Positions 25,104 through 34,719 of a DNA stretch of 64,000 nucleotides are shown piece by piece (the first letter of the stretch is position 1; every line of letters begins with the position of its first letter). Source of the stretch: Photobacterium rosenbergii (lineage in GTDB: Bacteria; Pseudomonadota; Gammaproteobacteria; Enterobacterales; Vibrionaceae). A program made the translations under genes and the position numbers. The notes beneath the pieces were generated by a model. It made no database searches and had not been told where the DNA came from. It saw nothing but the letters and a program-made list of their open reading frames with translations. The stretch covers positions 1 to 64,000 of the forward strand of contig NZ_PYMB01000003.1 of assembly GCF_003026455.1 (NCBI RefSeq). The letters run 5' to 3'.

Positions 25104-26039
25104 ATGCTCATCCAAGATCTTGAAGTGGTGTTGAAGGTGGCGGAGTTTCGCAGTATTACTGCGGCAGCGACCAGTTTAGATATGCGGGTGGCAACGGCCA
25201 GTGCAGCAGTCAAACGAGTTGAAGCCTCACTCGGCGTTGAGTTGTTTGTTCGTACTACCAGGCAACTTAGGATCTCTCCTGCTGGAGAGCGCTATTTACC
25301 CCAGTGCGAACAAGCCTTGCAAATGCTTGAAAGTGCAAAGCTAAATGTACGTGAAGATCTTGATGATATAGATGGTGAAATTAGGATCTCCCTGTCGTCA
25401 GATCTTGGTAGGAATGTGGTGACCCCATGGCTGGATGCGTTTCTGGCCAATCACCCTAATGTCGCCTTGCGCAGTAATATCAGTGATAGCAATATCGACT
25501 TTTATCGTGACTCGGTTGATATGGCCTTGCGGTACGGCTCTCCCAATGATGCCAGTATGTATGGTTTCAAAATTTGTAATGTGCCTCGTTTGATGTGTGC
25601 GTCAGCTTCCTACCTTGAATCCAATGGGACTCCTAACTCGCTAGAGGATCTGAAACAACACAATGGTTTGTTCTACCAGCTTCGCGATATTGTTCAGGAT
25701 GAGTGGCGGTTCAATGTTGGTGAACAGAGCCACAAAGTGAAACTAAGGGGAAACCGCTCCTCCAATGACGGGGATTTGGTCAGGCGCTGGTGTGTATCGG
25801 GGCAGGGGATTGCAATTAAATCCTGCTTGGATATGGCTGATGATCTTCTCAATGAGCGGGTGATTAACCTGATGCCAGACTACAAACCCACCCCGACCGA
25901 GCTATGGCTTGTCTGCCCGAGCCGCCAGTCGATTACACCGACAGTAAGAATGCTCCGTGATTTTTTGCGAGAGCAAACTCGTGAAGTGTTATTAAAACTG
26001 GTGGACGCAAAAGTGCTAGAAAAGAGTGTGTTGAAGTAG
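25104..26039 (+). CDS. LysR-family transcriptional regulator
   Basis: Regulator of 311 residues beginning at ATG 25104 (GAAGG eight bases upstream); the frame is open 27 codons earlier, but the helix-turn-helix starts normally from here. Helix-turn-helix at about 17-40 (SITAAATSLDMRVATASAAVKR) and a C-terminal effector domain of the CrgA/AaeR subgroup, with PTELWLVCPSR near 265. It is divergent from the radical SAM/DUF1349 pair, which it may control. Confidence 0.9.
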   Translation: MLIQDLEVVLKVAEFRSITAAATSLDMRVATASAAVKRVEASLGVELFVRTTRQLRISPAGERYLPQCEQALQMLESAKLNVREDLDDIDGEIRISLSSDLGRNVVTPWLDAFLANHPNVALRSNISDSNIDFYRDSVDMALRYGSPNDASMYGFKICNVPRLMCASASYLESNGTPNSLEDLKQHNGLFYQLRDIVQDEWRFNVGEQSHKVKLRGNRSSNDGDLVRRWCVSGQGIAIKSCLDMADDLLNERVINLMPDYKPTPTELWLVCPSRQSITPTVRMLRDFLREQTREVLLKLVDAKVLEKSVLK

Positions 26040-26094
26040 AACTAGCAAGACAGGAGCCGTAGAGGGAAATAAAGTTACGGCAGAATAAATAAAA

Positions 26095-26123
26095 AAAGAG
26101 GATGGCCTATGCCATCCTCTTTG
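26095..26123. terminator. Bidirectional terminator
   Basis: AAAGAGGATGGC and GCCATCCTCTTT form a perfect 12-bp stem with a CTAT loop between convergent genes. Confidence 0.93.
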
Positions 26124-26148
26124 TATTTTTCATAGCGGTTGATACAAA

Positions 26149-28134
26149 TTAGTTCGCGCGGTTAAACGTTACTACGTTGTAGTCAAGCGGCTTCAGTGTT
26201 GGCATGTTTTCAGCGATGTAGTCGATAACAGCTTGTGCATCGGTGTTACAGCGGAAGTTGTCAGCCTTACAGTTAGGGGCTGCGCCTTCATAGTTCACCT
26301 TGAAACGACCATCGGCCTCGACGATGTTCTTCACTTTGAAGCCTGTCAGCTTGCCGTCAACATATGCAAGGTCAACACGGCCAGAAGATTTCTGCTGGGC
26401 TGTAAATAGCGGAGTCCAACCATCGTTACCTGTTGCGTTGTAGTTGTTGATAGCAACGTTGTAGGTCTTGTTGTCTTCGATTGGTGTCCAAACCGGTGCT
26501 TCAGCAGTGCCAGTCATCACTTCAACGTAATCTAGCTTACCGCTTTGGTAAGGCGTCGTTTCTGTGTACTGGTAACGGATGTGGCCACCGTATGGGAATT
26601 TACCTGCGTGAGAACCTTCAGGAAGGGTCGCAGAAACTGTACCGTCGATCAGCTCTTTGATGTCTTTACCTTTTACAGGTACGACAGACATGAAGTTAGA
26701 GAACGGTAGTAGTTCTAGTGAAATGTTACCTTCACGGTATTCACCCGCTTCAATGTTGGTACGGATACCGCCAGCACCGATCAGCGAGAAGTCAACTTTC
26801 ATACCAGTGACAGCAACAACTTCTGGTGAGTTAGCCCAGTAGTACTGGCCTGCTGCCAGGATAGGGGCTACATCAGAACCGTGTGCATCTGTACCGCCGT
26901 CACCCGGACGACGTTCGTGGTTGATTTCTTCAGGAACCTGAGCGATTACCTTGCCGTAAGCTTCGTTAACCGCTGGTTTGTACTTGGTGTCGATGATCTG
27001 ACGCATTACCGCTTCTTCTTCGGTAATGGTGATGTTGTCTTCCCCTTCGATGAAGCTCACAACGTTGGCGGTCTCATCAGCACTGAATTCGCTACCGGCT
27101 TCACGTAGCGGCGAGTGGAAATACTCGTCGTTACTTAGCAATACGTTAAGGCCGGCACAGTTAGTCACTTTACCGTTGGCGTCGAAGGTAACATCTAACT
27201 GACCGATAGCTTGCGCGTATTCACCGGCTTGAACAACACATGTCTGGCTCTGACCGTCAGGGTTCTGAACCATTTGTGCGTATTCGCCGCCATTATCGTG
27301 GCCTAGGTTGGTGAAGTCGCCCAGTAGGGTGTGTGAGTGACCGCCTACGATTAGGTCGATACCATTAACCTGTGATGCAACGTCTACATCGATTGCGTTA
27401 CCGATGTGGGTAACCGCGATGATGTTATTGATGCCTTTGGCATGGAACATATCAACAGTTGCCTGCGAAGATTCCACCATGTCATGGAAAATTACGTCAC
27501 CGGTATTAGGCGCGATGTTTGGCATGTCGTCTAGTGCGATACCGAAGACAGCAACAATATCTTTGCCTGCAGGAAGGTTATCTAGGTCAGTAACTTCTGT
27601 TTTCTGGTTGCCGTCGAAAGCGTAAACAACGTAAGGCTTGAGGTTGGTTTGGTCTTTCAGGTCGGCATCTTGGCTAGCGTCAATGTTAGCAGCTAGAACA
27701 GGGAAGTTGATGTCGCCAATGAACTGGTTAAGTTTTGCGTTGTTCAGGTCAAACTCGTGGTTACCCAGTGCCATGGCATCAATGCCTAAGCGGCTCAGTA
27801 GTTCAGCATTCATTGCGCCTTCATTGAGTTTGAAGTATGCGCTGCCTTGCCATGCGTCACCACCGTGAAGGAACAAGAAGCTCTGGTCATTATCTTCAGC
27901 CGCTTTCTTATACTCATCAGCCATCGTTTGCAAACGAGGGAAGCCACCGAACTCGTTGTAAACTAGCTTGTTTCGCGCCCAGAAACTGGACTTAACAGGA
28001 TCGAAATTGGAATGCGTGTCGTTGATGTGGGCGACAGTAAGGGTAAAAGAGTCACCTGTTTCAACTGTAGACTGAGCACAACCAGCTAGCGCCGTTGCGA
28101 CAGAAAGCGCGATAAGAGGCTTAGTAAACTTCAT
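26149..28134 (-). CDS. 5'-nucleotidase / UDP-sugar hydrolase-like lipoprotein
   Basis: Envelope lipoprotein of 661 residues: the signal sequence ends in LAGC, with C19 as the lipidated residue. The N-terminal metallophosphoesterase domain shows AHINDTHSNF, GDAWQGSAYF, GNHEFD and GGHSHT, the dinuclear metal ligands of the UshA/NutA family. The C-terminal substrate-specificity domain follows from about 370. It is about 100 residues longer than E. coli UshA. It would release phosphate from extracellular nucleotides so that nucleosides can be imported. No other gene is in its transcript. Confidence 0.9.
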   Translation of the reverse strand: MKFTKPLIALSVATALAGCAQSTVETGDSFTLTVAHINDTHSNFDPVKSSFWARNKLVYNEFGGFPRLQTMADEYKKAAEDNDQSFLFLHGGDAWQGSAYFKLNEGAMNAELLSRLGIDAMALGNHEFDLNNAKLNQFIGDINFPVLAANIDASQDADLKDQTNLKPYVVYAFDGNQKTEVTDLDNLPAGKDIVAVFGIALDDMPNIAPNTGDVIFHDMVESSQATVDMFHAKGINNIIAVTHIGNAIDVDVASQVNGIDLIVGGHSHTLLGDFTNLGHDNGGEYAQMVQNPDGQSQTCVVQAGEYAQAIGQLDVTFDANGKVTNCAGLNVLLSNDEYFHSPLREAGSEFSADETANVVSFIEGEDNITITEEEAVMRQIIDTKYKPAVNEAYGKVIAQVPEEINHERRPGDGGTDAHGSDVAPILAAGQYYWANSPEVVAVTGMKVDFSLIGAGGIRTNIEAGEYREGNISLELLPFSNFMSVVPVKGKDIKELIDGTVSATLPEGSHAGKFPYGGHIRYQYTETTPYQSGKLDYVEVMTGTAEAPVWTPIEDNKTYNVAINNYNATGNDGWTPLFTAQQKSSGRVDLAYVDGKLTGFKVKNIVEADGRFKVNYEGAAPNCKADNFRCNTDAQAVIDYIAENMPTLKPLDYNVVTFNRAN

Positions 28135-28821
28135 GGGATAACCTATTTATAATTATCTGTTGATGGATGAATGCTGTGAATACTATTCAACCACAGAGAA
28201 AAGCCTTATTACTGTAAGGCTTGCGCACTATATACGAGTTAAAACAGAGGAGCAATTACAAAACGGAGACATAAAACTTCGGTTATTGACCGCCAAGCAA
28301 ACGATTGTGTGTAACGATTGCTTAAATTAGCGCAGGTTATTGAATATAAAGGAGCTTATAGGTGGCAGTTCAACGGCTGAATTTACGTATGAACTTGTAA
28401 CCAAGTGTACTAGTAATTTATCCGGTGAATGTATTAATGTGCTTTTGCTTTTAAAGTAATCAATCGCTCAATTTTTTTGTGAAGTGTATTCAAACTGGGA
28501 AAAATATCCCATGAATAAAATGTCACAGCCTTGGTGAATTGATTTAGCGCAAAATATAAGTTGAGTGTTAAACACACCTTTATGTTAAAAGCATAACTAC
28601 TTTAAAATCGATCGGTTAATCAAGATATCAATATACCGTATATAGGTTCTGTGTTAATGCGGTGTGAAAATAAGATAAACAAATAATGAATCATTGATGC
28701 TGATGTGTATTGCTTAAGCGGGTGATCACAAAATTTTGCTGGGAAAATCGTATTCCCTTGCCTATTTAACCTCTGAGTGGAAAAATTTCCCACATAAAGA
28801 AAAGCGCGGGAAATTACACCC
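28135..28821. promoter_or_regulatory. Long divergent control region with three GGGA-TCCC palindromes
   Basis: A 687-bp AT-rich gap between the nucleotidase gene and the RpiR gene, without convincing coding sequence. Three related inverted motifs occur: TGGGA-N6-TCCCA (28496-28511), GGGAA-N7-TTCCC (28741-28757) and GTGGAAAAATTTCCCAC (28777-28793). A half-site GGGAAATT (28809-28816) touches the regulator start. I infer operators for the RpiR protein. Confidence 0.6.
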
Positions 28822-29682
28822 ATGAATAAACAAGAGTTCATTAATGCGGTCAATAAATTTGACTCCTATACGGCAGCGGAGAAACGTATTGCAGCGTATT
28901 TTATGGAACATTACACCATGCTGCCGTTTGCTAAAATTGATGAACTCTGTAAACAAATTGGCGTAGGGAAAGCAACCTTAGGGCGTTTTTTACAGCGTTT
29001 AGGGTTTAGTGGTTTTATTCAATTTAAAAAAGAAGTGTCTGACGATTTGGCACAAACGTTAACTACACCAATCGAACGCTATGAATACCATACTCATGAT
29101 TCATCACAAGATACTATTGAGGGTTTATTAGCAAACCATTATCAAGAAACGATTGATAATGTGGACAAGACATTCAGCAGTTTACCTGAACAAGATTTTG
29201 AGTCAGCGATGAAATTAATGCGACATGACAAGGGTAAACTGTACGTGATGGGTAGTGCATCCTCTGAAGCATTAGCAACATACTTTTACCTATTGGCTAG
29301 GTACTTACGTAAAGATGTCGTGTTACTGAAAGTTGATATCTCAACCTTGCCGCATCAATTAGTGGATGTGACCAAAGACGACGTATTGCTGGCTATCTCT
29401 TACCACCGCTATTCGTCTATCACTATCAAACTTGTCCGTTGGTTCAATGAGTGCGGAGGCCATAACATCCTGGTGACTGATCAACCAGTGAACCCTTTTG
29501 TCTCTTATTGTGATGTCCAGTTTATTGTCGAAAGTGCCGGAAGAGGTTTTTTCAATAATCGCGCGGCAGGTTTTGCATTGATAGAAGCGTTTATCAAAGG
29601 GCTTTCGATGCACCAAGAAAAAGATAATCGATTTAAACGAATAGAAGGGTTATTCGACGAGTTTAGTGTATTTAAAAACTAG
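28822..29682 (+). CDS. RpiR/MurR-family transcriptional regulator (HTH plus SIS)
   Basis: Regulator of 286 residues. The N-terminal HTH_6 domain covers about 1-75 (KIDELCKQIGVGKATLGRF is the helix-turn-helix). A SIS sugar-phosphate-binding domain covers about 125-255 with YVMGSASSEALATYF. Members sense phosphosugars. Three related palindromes precede the start, which suggests autoregulation. The next gene is a DcuC-type transporter 181 bp away on the same strand, the most likely target apart from itself. Confidence 0.9.
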   Translation: MNKQEFINAVNKFDSYTAAEKRIAAYFMEHYTMLPFAKIDELCKQIGVGKATLGRFLQRLGFSGFIQFKKEVSDDLAQTLTTPIERYEYHTHDSSQDTIEGLLANHYQETIDNVDKTFSSLPEQDFESAMKLMRHDKGKLYVMGSASSEALATYFYLLARYLRKDVVLLKVDISTLPHQLVDVTKDDVLLAISYHRYSSITIKLVRWFNECGGHNILVTDQPVNPFVSYCDVQFIVESAGRGFFNNRAAGFALIEAFIKGLSMHQEKDNRFKRIEGLFDEFSVFKN

Positions 29683-29863
29683 TACTTAAAAGTTAACACA
29701 AATATTTATATTTAATTAACCTGATTGAATCCTTATAACTAACTATTTTGTTATTCAGAATATCAATGTTGGGATAATCAGGTGTGGCATTACTGTATCC
29801 AAATTTTAACTCATATTTATTAAACCAATAAATCACATTTATTCTCTCTTGAAGGGGTTGTTA

Positions 29864-31225
29864 ATGATTACATACTTAGCTCTACCATCAATATTTGGTG
29901 TCGGATATTTTATTGTCAAAAAATATAATACTCAGGCGGTATTATTTTTGGCAGGTCTAATGATGATTGCTCTTGGAGTGATAAGCGGTAATACCGACTT
30001 CATGCCAAAGGGTGGGGCGCATACTGGCTCTGTGGTTGTCGACTTTTTTGAAGTGATCAAGGTTATCTCATCCTCTACACTCGCCAAGTTGGGTTTGATT
30101 ATCATGGCTGTGGGTGGTTTCTCAAAATACATGGGCCACATCGGTGCGGCAAATGCCATGGTGCAGATTGCAACTAAGCCACTGTCTTATGTAAAGAACC
30201 CTTATTTGGTGTTGGCGATGGCGTATGTTATCGGCCAATTGATCAATATATTCATTCCTAGTGCAACCGGTCTGGCGCTACTTTTGTTGGTAGCTATGTA
30301 CCCGGTTTTGGTCGGTGTAGGCTGTAACCCGGCAGCTGCAGCAGCGGTGGTTGCAACAACCGGTTGCTTGGATCTTGGCCCAGCATCATCGGCAGCGAAC
30401 AAGGCTGCAGAAGTGTCAGGTATTGATGTCGCTACATACTTTGCGAGTTACCAGTTGCCTGTCTCTATAGCGGCGATGGTGGTGATTGCGGTTCTGCATT
30501 TCTTCTGCCAGCGTTACTTTGACCGCAAAGACCAAGAGAACGGCGTGACTCACGAATTTAACCTTGAGTCAAAAGAGCAGCGTGAAGCACCTAAGTGGTT
30601 TGCTATTCTGCCTGTACTTCCATTGTTGCTGCTTCTTACCTTCAGTAAGTTTGCAATCACCTCAATTCGGATGGACGTGGTTACCGCTATGTTTATCGCG
30701 TTGTTTGTCTCTATGGTATGTGACTTCATCTATACCCGTGATGGTAAAACCGTTGCTGCTTCGTTAAAAGTGTACCTAGAGGGTATGGGTGGTGTTTTTG
30801 CTGGCGTGGTTACCCTGATCATTGCCGCTCAGGTGTTTGTTGTTGGCCTAAGCGCGATTGGCTTTATCGATTTGCTTCTTAACTCAGCAGCAAACTTGGG
30901 CCTAGGTTATTCAGCCATGGTTGTGATGCTGGTGGGTATTATCATTACTATTACCATGCTATCAGGGTCAGGTAATGCCGCATTCTTTAGTTTCTCCAAC
31001 CTAGCCCCTGATGTGGCGTCACAAGTCGGTACGGCTGCGGCACATGTCGCGCTACCAATGCAGTTATCAGCGGGCCTGATGCGTTCGGCCTCACCGGTTG
31101 CCGGTGTTGTGATCGCCTGTGCGGCGGTGGCCAATGTCTCTCCAATTGAGTTGGCAAAGCGTACTGCGATTCCAATGCTTGGTGGATTGCTGACGGTAAT
31201 GATTTGCTCACAGCTTATTGTGTAA
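29864..31225 (+). CDS. DcuC-family anaerobic C4-dicarboxylate transporter
   Basis: Inner-membrane carrier of 453 residues starting at ATG 29864; AAGGGG at 29852-29857 supports this over the upstream TTG. About twelve to thirteen hydrophobic segments; the patterns GQLINIFIPSATGLA and TTGCLDLGPASSAANKAAE are typical of the DcuC group. DcuC exchanges or effluxes succinate and related C4-dicarboxylates in anaerobic growth. It lies between an RpiR gene and pepT, so the substrate may differ from the E. coli protein; a DcuC-like carrier for peptides or other acids cannot be excluded. Confidence 0.87.
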   Translation: MITYLALPSIFGVGYFIVKKYNTQAVLFLAGLMMIALGVISGNTDFMPKGGAHTGSVVVDFFEVIKVISSSTLAKLGLIIMAVGGFSKYMGHIGAANAMVQIATKPLSYVKNPYLVLAMAYVIGQLINIFIPSATGLALLLLVAMYPVLVGVGCNPAAAAAVVATTGCLDLGPASSAANKAAEVSGIDVATYFASYQLPVSIAAMVVIAVLHFFCQRYFDRKDQENGVTHEFNLESKEQREAPKWFAILPVLPLLLLLTFSKFAITSIRMDVVTAMFIALFVSMVCDFIYTRDGKTVAASLKVYLEGMGGVFAGVVTLIIAAQVFVVGLSAIGFIDLLLNSAANLGLGYSAMVVMLVGIIITITMLSGSGNAAFFSFSNLAPDVASQVGTAAAHVALPMQLSAGLMRSASPVAGVVIACAAVANVSPIELAKRTAIPMLGGLLTVMICSQLIV

Positions 31226-31305
31226 GCAAGCCTAACAACGAAAACAATTAAGTTTACGGCAGAGTATTTCTCTGCCGTATTTTCGATTAAGATCGGAGCT
31301 GAAAC

Positions 31306-32547
31306 ATGAATATTGTCGATAGATTTATCAACTATACCCGTATCAATACAACGACCAGCCGCGAAAAGGGAGCCGCTGGCATCATGCCTTCTTCCCAAGG
31401 GCAAATGGAATTGGCGACCTTGCTTAAGGCAGAGCTAGAGGCACTAGGTATGGAAGAGGTCGTTCTACGCGATACCGCGATCCTTACCGCGACCTTACCG
31501 GCTAATACTAATAAAGATTTACCTACTGTTTCATTCTTTGCCCACCTAGATACCAGTGCCGAGCAAACCAACGACACCAAGGCCCAGATTGTTTCTTACC
31601 AAAGCGGTGATATCGTACTCAATGAAGCTTTGGAGATTGTGCTCAAGGAATCAGAGTTTCCTGAAATTGCCCAATATCAGGGACAAGACATTATTGTGAC
31701 CGATGGCACCAGTTTGTTGGGTGCAGATGATAAAGCTGCGATTGCTGCCATCATGCAAGCGCTTCAGGTGTTGGTTGCAAACCCAGAGATTGTACATGGC
31801 CCGGTCAAAGTAGCATTCCTGCCTGATGAGGAGCAAGGTTTGCGCGGTGCCAAGGCCTTTGATGTTGAAAGTTTCGGGGCTGATTTCGGCTATACCTTGG
31901 ATTGCTGCGGCATCGGTGAGTTTGTTCATGAAAACTGGAATGCGGGTAATGCGGTAGTGACCTTTACCGGCCAGTCAGCCCATCCTATGTCTGCTAAGGG
32001 TAAACTGAAAAACTCTCTGTTGATGGCGCATAAATTTATTGCCATGCTGCCACCGGGTGAAGCACCGGAATATACCGAGGGTAGGGAAGGCTATTACTGG
32101 GTCAAAGAGATGTCTGGTAACAGTGCCAAAACGGTGTTGAAAATGGATATCCGTGACTTTACCAAGCAGGGCTATGCCCATCGTATGACTTTCTTGCAGC
32201 AACTTGCTGATAGCTGCCAAGCATTATGGGGCGAGGGACATATCGATATCGAGCTGTCAGACCGCTACGAGAACGTTGCCAACAGCCTCGAAGGTGAGGC
32301 TGGCTTCCCTATTGAAATCGCCAAGGCAGCTTATCGACGTAACAATATCGAGATGAAAGCGATTCCAATGCGTGGCGGCTATGACGGCGCGGTGCTTTCT
32401 CAAAAAGGGTTGCCTTGTCCGAATATCTTTACCGGAGCCCATAACTTCCATTCTATCTACGAATACTTGCCTGTTAAATCACTTCAAGCTGCAAGCGATG
32501 TGGTGGTGGATGTGATTCGGATTACGGCTGAAGAATATGCAAAGTAA
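31306..32547 (+). CDS. pepT: Peptidase T (tripeptide aminopeptidase, M20B)
   Basis: Cytosolic zinc peptidase of 413 residues, normal length. Metal and catalytic motifs seen: FFAHLDTS near 78-85, SLLGADDKA near 140, PDEEQG near 172-177 and GAHNFHS near 378. It removes the N-terminal residue from tripeptides. GATCGGAG lies upstream of ATG 31306. It follows the DcuC-like gene by 80 bp and probably shares its transcript, a layout suggesting joint use of peptide-derived products. Confidence 0.95.
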   Translation: MNIVDRFINYTRINTTTSREKGAAGIMPSSQGQMELATLLKAELEALGMEEVVLRDTAILTATLPANTNKDLPTVSFFAHLDTSAEQTNDTKAQIVSYQSGDIVLNEALEIVLKESEFPEIAQYQGQDIIVTDGTSLLGADDKAAIAAIMQALQVLVANPEIVHGPVKVAFLPDEEQGLRGAKAFDVESFGADFGYTLDCCGIGEFVHENWNAGNAVVTFTGQSAHPMSAKGKLKNSLLMAHKFIAMLPPGEAPEYTEGREGYYWVKEMSGNSAKTVLKMDIRDFTKQGYAHRMTFLQQLADSCQALWGEGHIDIELSDRYENVANSLEGEAGFPIEIAKAAYRRNNIEMKAIPMRGGYDGAVLSQKGLPCPNIFTGAHNFHSIYEYLPVKSLQAASDVVVDVIRITAEEYAK

Positions 32548-32614
32548 CGCGTGATGGGGAGTCAACGCCTAGGGGCGTTATAAGCGAGTAAAGATGCTTT
32601 GTAACCGATAAAAA

Positions 32615-32645
32615 AAAGAGCCAGCGTTATTCACGCTGGCTCTTT
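32615..32645. terminator. Bidirectional terminator
   Basis: AAAGAGCCAGCG and CGCTGGCTCTTT form a 12-bp stem between convergent pepT and symporter genes. Confidence 0.93.
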
Positions 32646-32666
32646 AGTTTGTATTGTCAGAGAAGA

Positions 32667-34154
32667 TTACTTGCTAGTAGCAGCTACTGGCTCAGTACCT
32701 TCTGGGTGCCATGCACCGTCTAGGTCATCTAGCTCTGGGAACTTAGAACGGTCGAACTCTGGCGTTTTACCCGCTTTAAGCTGTGTTTCGTAGTCTTTGA
32801 TAACCTTGATAGCCAGCTTAGATAGCATCACTAGTGCAACAATGTTGATTAGCGCCATCATACCCATAGATGCATCAGCTAGGTTCCATACCACTGGTAG
32901 TGAAGCAACAGAGCCGAACATCACCATGATAAGTACGCACACACGGAAAGCGAATAGGCCTTTCTTGGTGTTACCGTTCAGGAACATCACGTTAGTTTCA
33001 GCGTAGCTGTAGTTCGCGATGATAGACGAGAAACAGAACAGTAGAATCGCTGCAGCCATGAAGTAAGTCGTCCAGCTACCTAGCTCGCTTGTTAGCGCTT
33101 GCTGAAGCAGGCTGATACCGGTTGCCGCGTTTGGCTGATCCATCACGCCACTTAGCATAATCATTGCTGCAGAAGCAGAACAGATAACGATGGTATCAAC
33201 GAAAACACCTAGCATCTGAACGAAACCCTGAGACGCTGGGTGGTTCGGGTTTGGTGTTGCACTTGCCGCAACGTTTGCTGCAGAACCCATACCTGCTTCG
33301 TTCGAGAATAGACCACGAGCGATACCGCTTTGCATTGCCTGTGCAATAGTGTAAGCCACACCACCTGCTGCCGCTTCTTGCCAGCCAAATGCGCTCTTAA
33401 CGATAAGAGCTAGAACTGCCGGAAGCTCAGTGATATTCATGATCACGATGATCATTGCGATTGCCAGGTAGCCGATAGCCATTACTGGAACAATTTTCGC
33501 AGATGCTGCTGCAATCTTACGTAGGCCGCCCATGATGAAGAAGGCAGAGAAGGCAACAATCACTACACCCATGATAGTTTCGTCAAAGCCGAAAGAGTGG
33601 CTTAGCGCATCTGTGATGGTGTTTGCTTGTACTGCGTTGAACACCAGACCGAATGCAATGATCAGGAACACTGAGAATAATGAACCCATCCAGCGCATGC
33701 CTAGGCCTTTTTCCATGTAGTAGGCTGGGCCACCACGGTATTGGCCGTCAACATCTTTAGTTTTGTAGATCTGAGCAAGTGTTGATTCGATGAAAGCCGT
33801 AGACATACCGAATAGGGCAATCAACCACATCCAGAAGATAGCACCTGGGCCACCAACGGTAAGTGCAACAGCAACACCAGCCATGTTACCAGTACCTACA
33901 CGGGCTGCCATTGATGTACAGAACACTTGGTAAGAGCTGATACCGTTATCAACATCTTTACCGCTTTTTAGGACATCAACAGAATGGCGGAATTGGCGAA
34001 TTTGGATAAAGCCGAGACGTAAAGTGAAGTAAATACCGACTGCTACCAGTAGGTAAACAAGGAGTTGGCCCCAAAGTACACCGTTAATTGCGCCGATGAC
34101 AGCCTCAAGGCCATCGTTCAGCGAGGTCAACCAAGTTTCGTTTGTAACACTCAT
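32667..34154 (-). CDS. Sodium:alanine/glycine symporter (AGCS family)
   Basis: Inner-membrane Na+-coupled amino-acid carrier of 495 residues. The start ATG 34154 has AGGAAA ten bases upstream; ten further codons are open. About ten to eleven hydrophobic segments, with the AGCS signature GGPGAIFWMWLIALFGM and the motif RVGTGNMAGVA near 95. It would import alanine or glycine. A CRP-like site lies about 225 bp upstream. It is monocistronic, with a shared terminator. Confidence 0.93.
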   Translation of the reverse strand: MSVTNETWLTSLNDGLEAVIGAINGVLWGQLLVYLLVAVGIYFTLRLGFIQIRQFRHSVDVLKSGKDVDNGISSYQVFCTSMAARVGTGNMAGVAVALTVGGPGAIFWMWLIALFGMSTAFIESTLAQIYKTKDVDGQYRGGPAYYMEKGLGMRWMGSLFSVFLIIAFGLVFNAVQANTITDALSHSFGFDETIMGVVIVAFSAFFIMGGLRKIAAASAKIVPVMAIGYLAIAMIIVIMNITELPAVLALIVKSAFGWQEAAAGGVAYTIAQAMQSGIARGLFSNEAGMGSAANVAASATPNPNHPASQGFVQMLGVFVDTIVICSASAAMIMLSGVMDQPNAATGISLLQQALTSELGSWTTYFMAAAILLFCFSSIIANYSYAETNVMFLNGNTKKGLFAFRVCVLIMVMFGSVASLPVVWNLADASMGMMALINIVALVMLSKLAIKVIKDYETQLKAGKTPEFDRSKFPELDDLDGAWHPEGTEPVAATSK

Positions 34155-34675
34155 ACTAATTTCCTGTATATGACACTCAACCATTTAAAGGCGGTTGAGC
34201 AAACTGAAACGTCCATTTACATGACAGTTCATGAATATGATTCTGAATTTATATTTTTTATTTACTGGAAGAATCCAGCCATGTGTAACTTGTTGAAGTT
34301 ACATTTGTGAAACATAGAATCAGGTGTTTCATCTGTAGACGGGGCAGTAAGTTAGCACGAAATTCGCCTACATCAGCGTGATGTATGTCACGTTTTTTCA
34401 ATGAGATTTGCGCAACTCAAGCTTGCAATACTTCATTCTGTATAATTAAGCCAGTAATTTCAATTGCTTAAGTTTGTGTAACTGTGTTTCTTACAGATGC
34501 TTAATGAACAATGTATAATTGATGATATTTTTGGTTTTTACTCTGCGTTAACCAAATAACGCAGAATATTTAACCGTGATTTGTTGTGTGGATTTCAACT
34601 ATTCTTAACATTTGAGAATGGCTGTGAAGGGATTGAATGGCAGTAATGAATAATATTTCATGAAATAGTTAAATA
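34155..34675 (-). promoter_or_regulatory. Symporter upstream region with CRP-like site and hairpins
   Basis: This 521-bp gap has no gene. GTGATGTATGTCAC (34378-34391) has the CRP core GTGA-N6-TCAC. CTCAACC/GGTTGAG (34174-34197) and TGTAACTT/AAGTTACA (34284-34303, perfect 8-bp arms, GTTG loop) are inverted repeats that could be leader hairpins or operators. I saw no glycine-riboswitch consensus. Confidence 0.5.
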
Positions 34676-34700
34676 AAAACCGCCCATTAAAAGCGGTTTT
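34676..34700 (-). terminator. Terminator after zinc-ribbon mini-gene
   Basis: AAAACCGC and GCGGTTTT form an 8-bp stem; on the minus strand it is followed by TATTT. Confidence 0.75.
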
Positions 34701-34719
34701 AACCAGTTAAAATATGAAA

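Noticed and set aside
28620-28853. 77-codon minus-strand frame upstream of the RpiR gene
   Set aside because: It overlaps the RpiR start and the palindromes, and the composition is not protein-like.
34155-34320. Possible glycine riboswitch upstream of the AGCS symporter
   Set aside because: Vibrio symporters of this family may have one, but I could not find the conserved core; only short inverted repeats are present.
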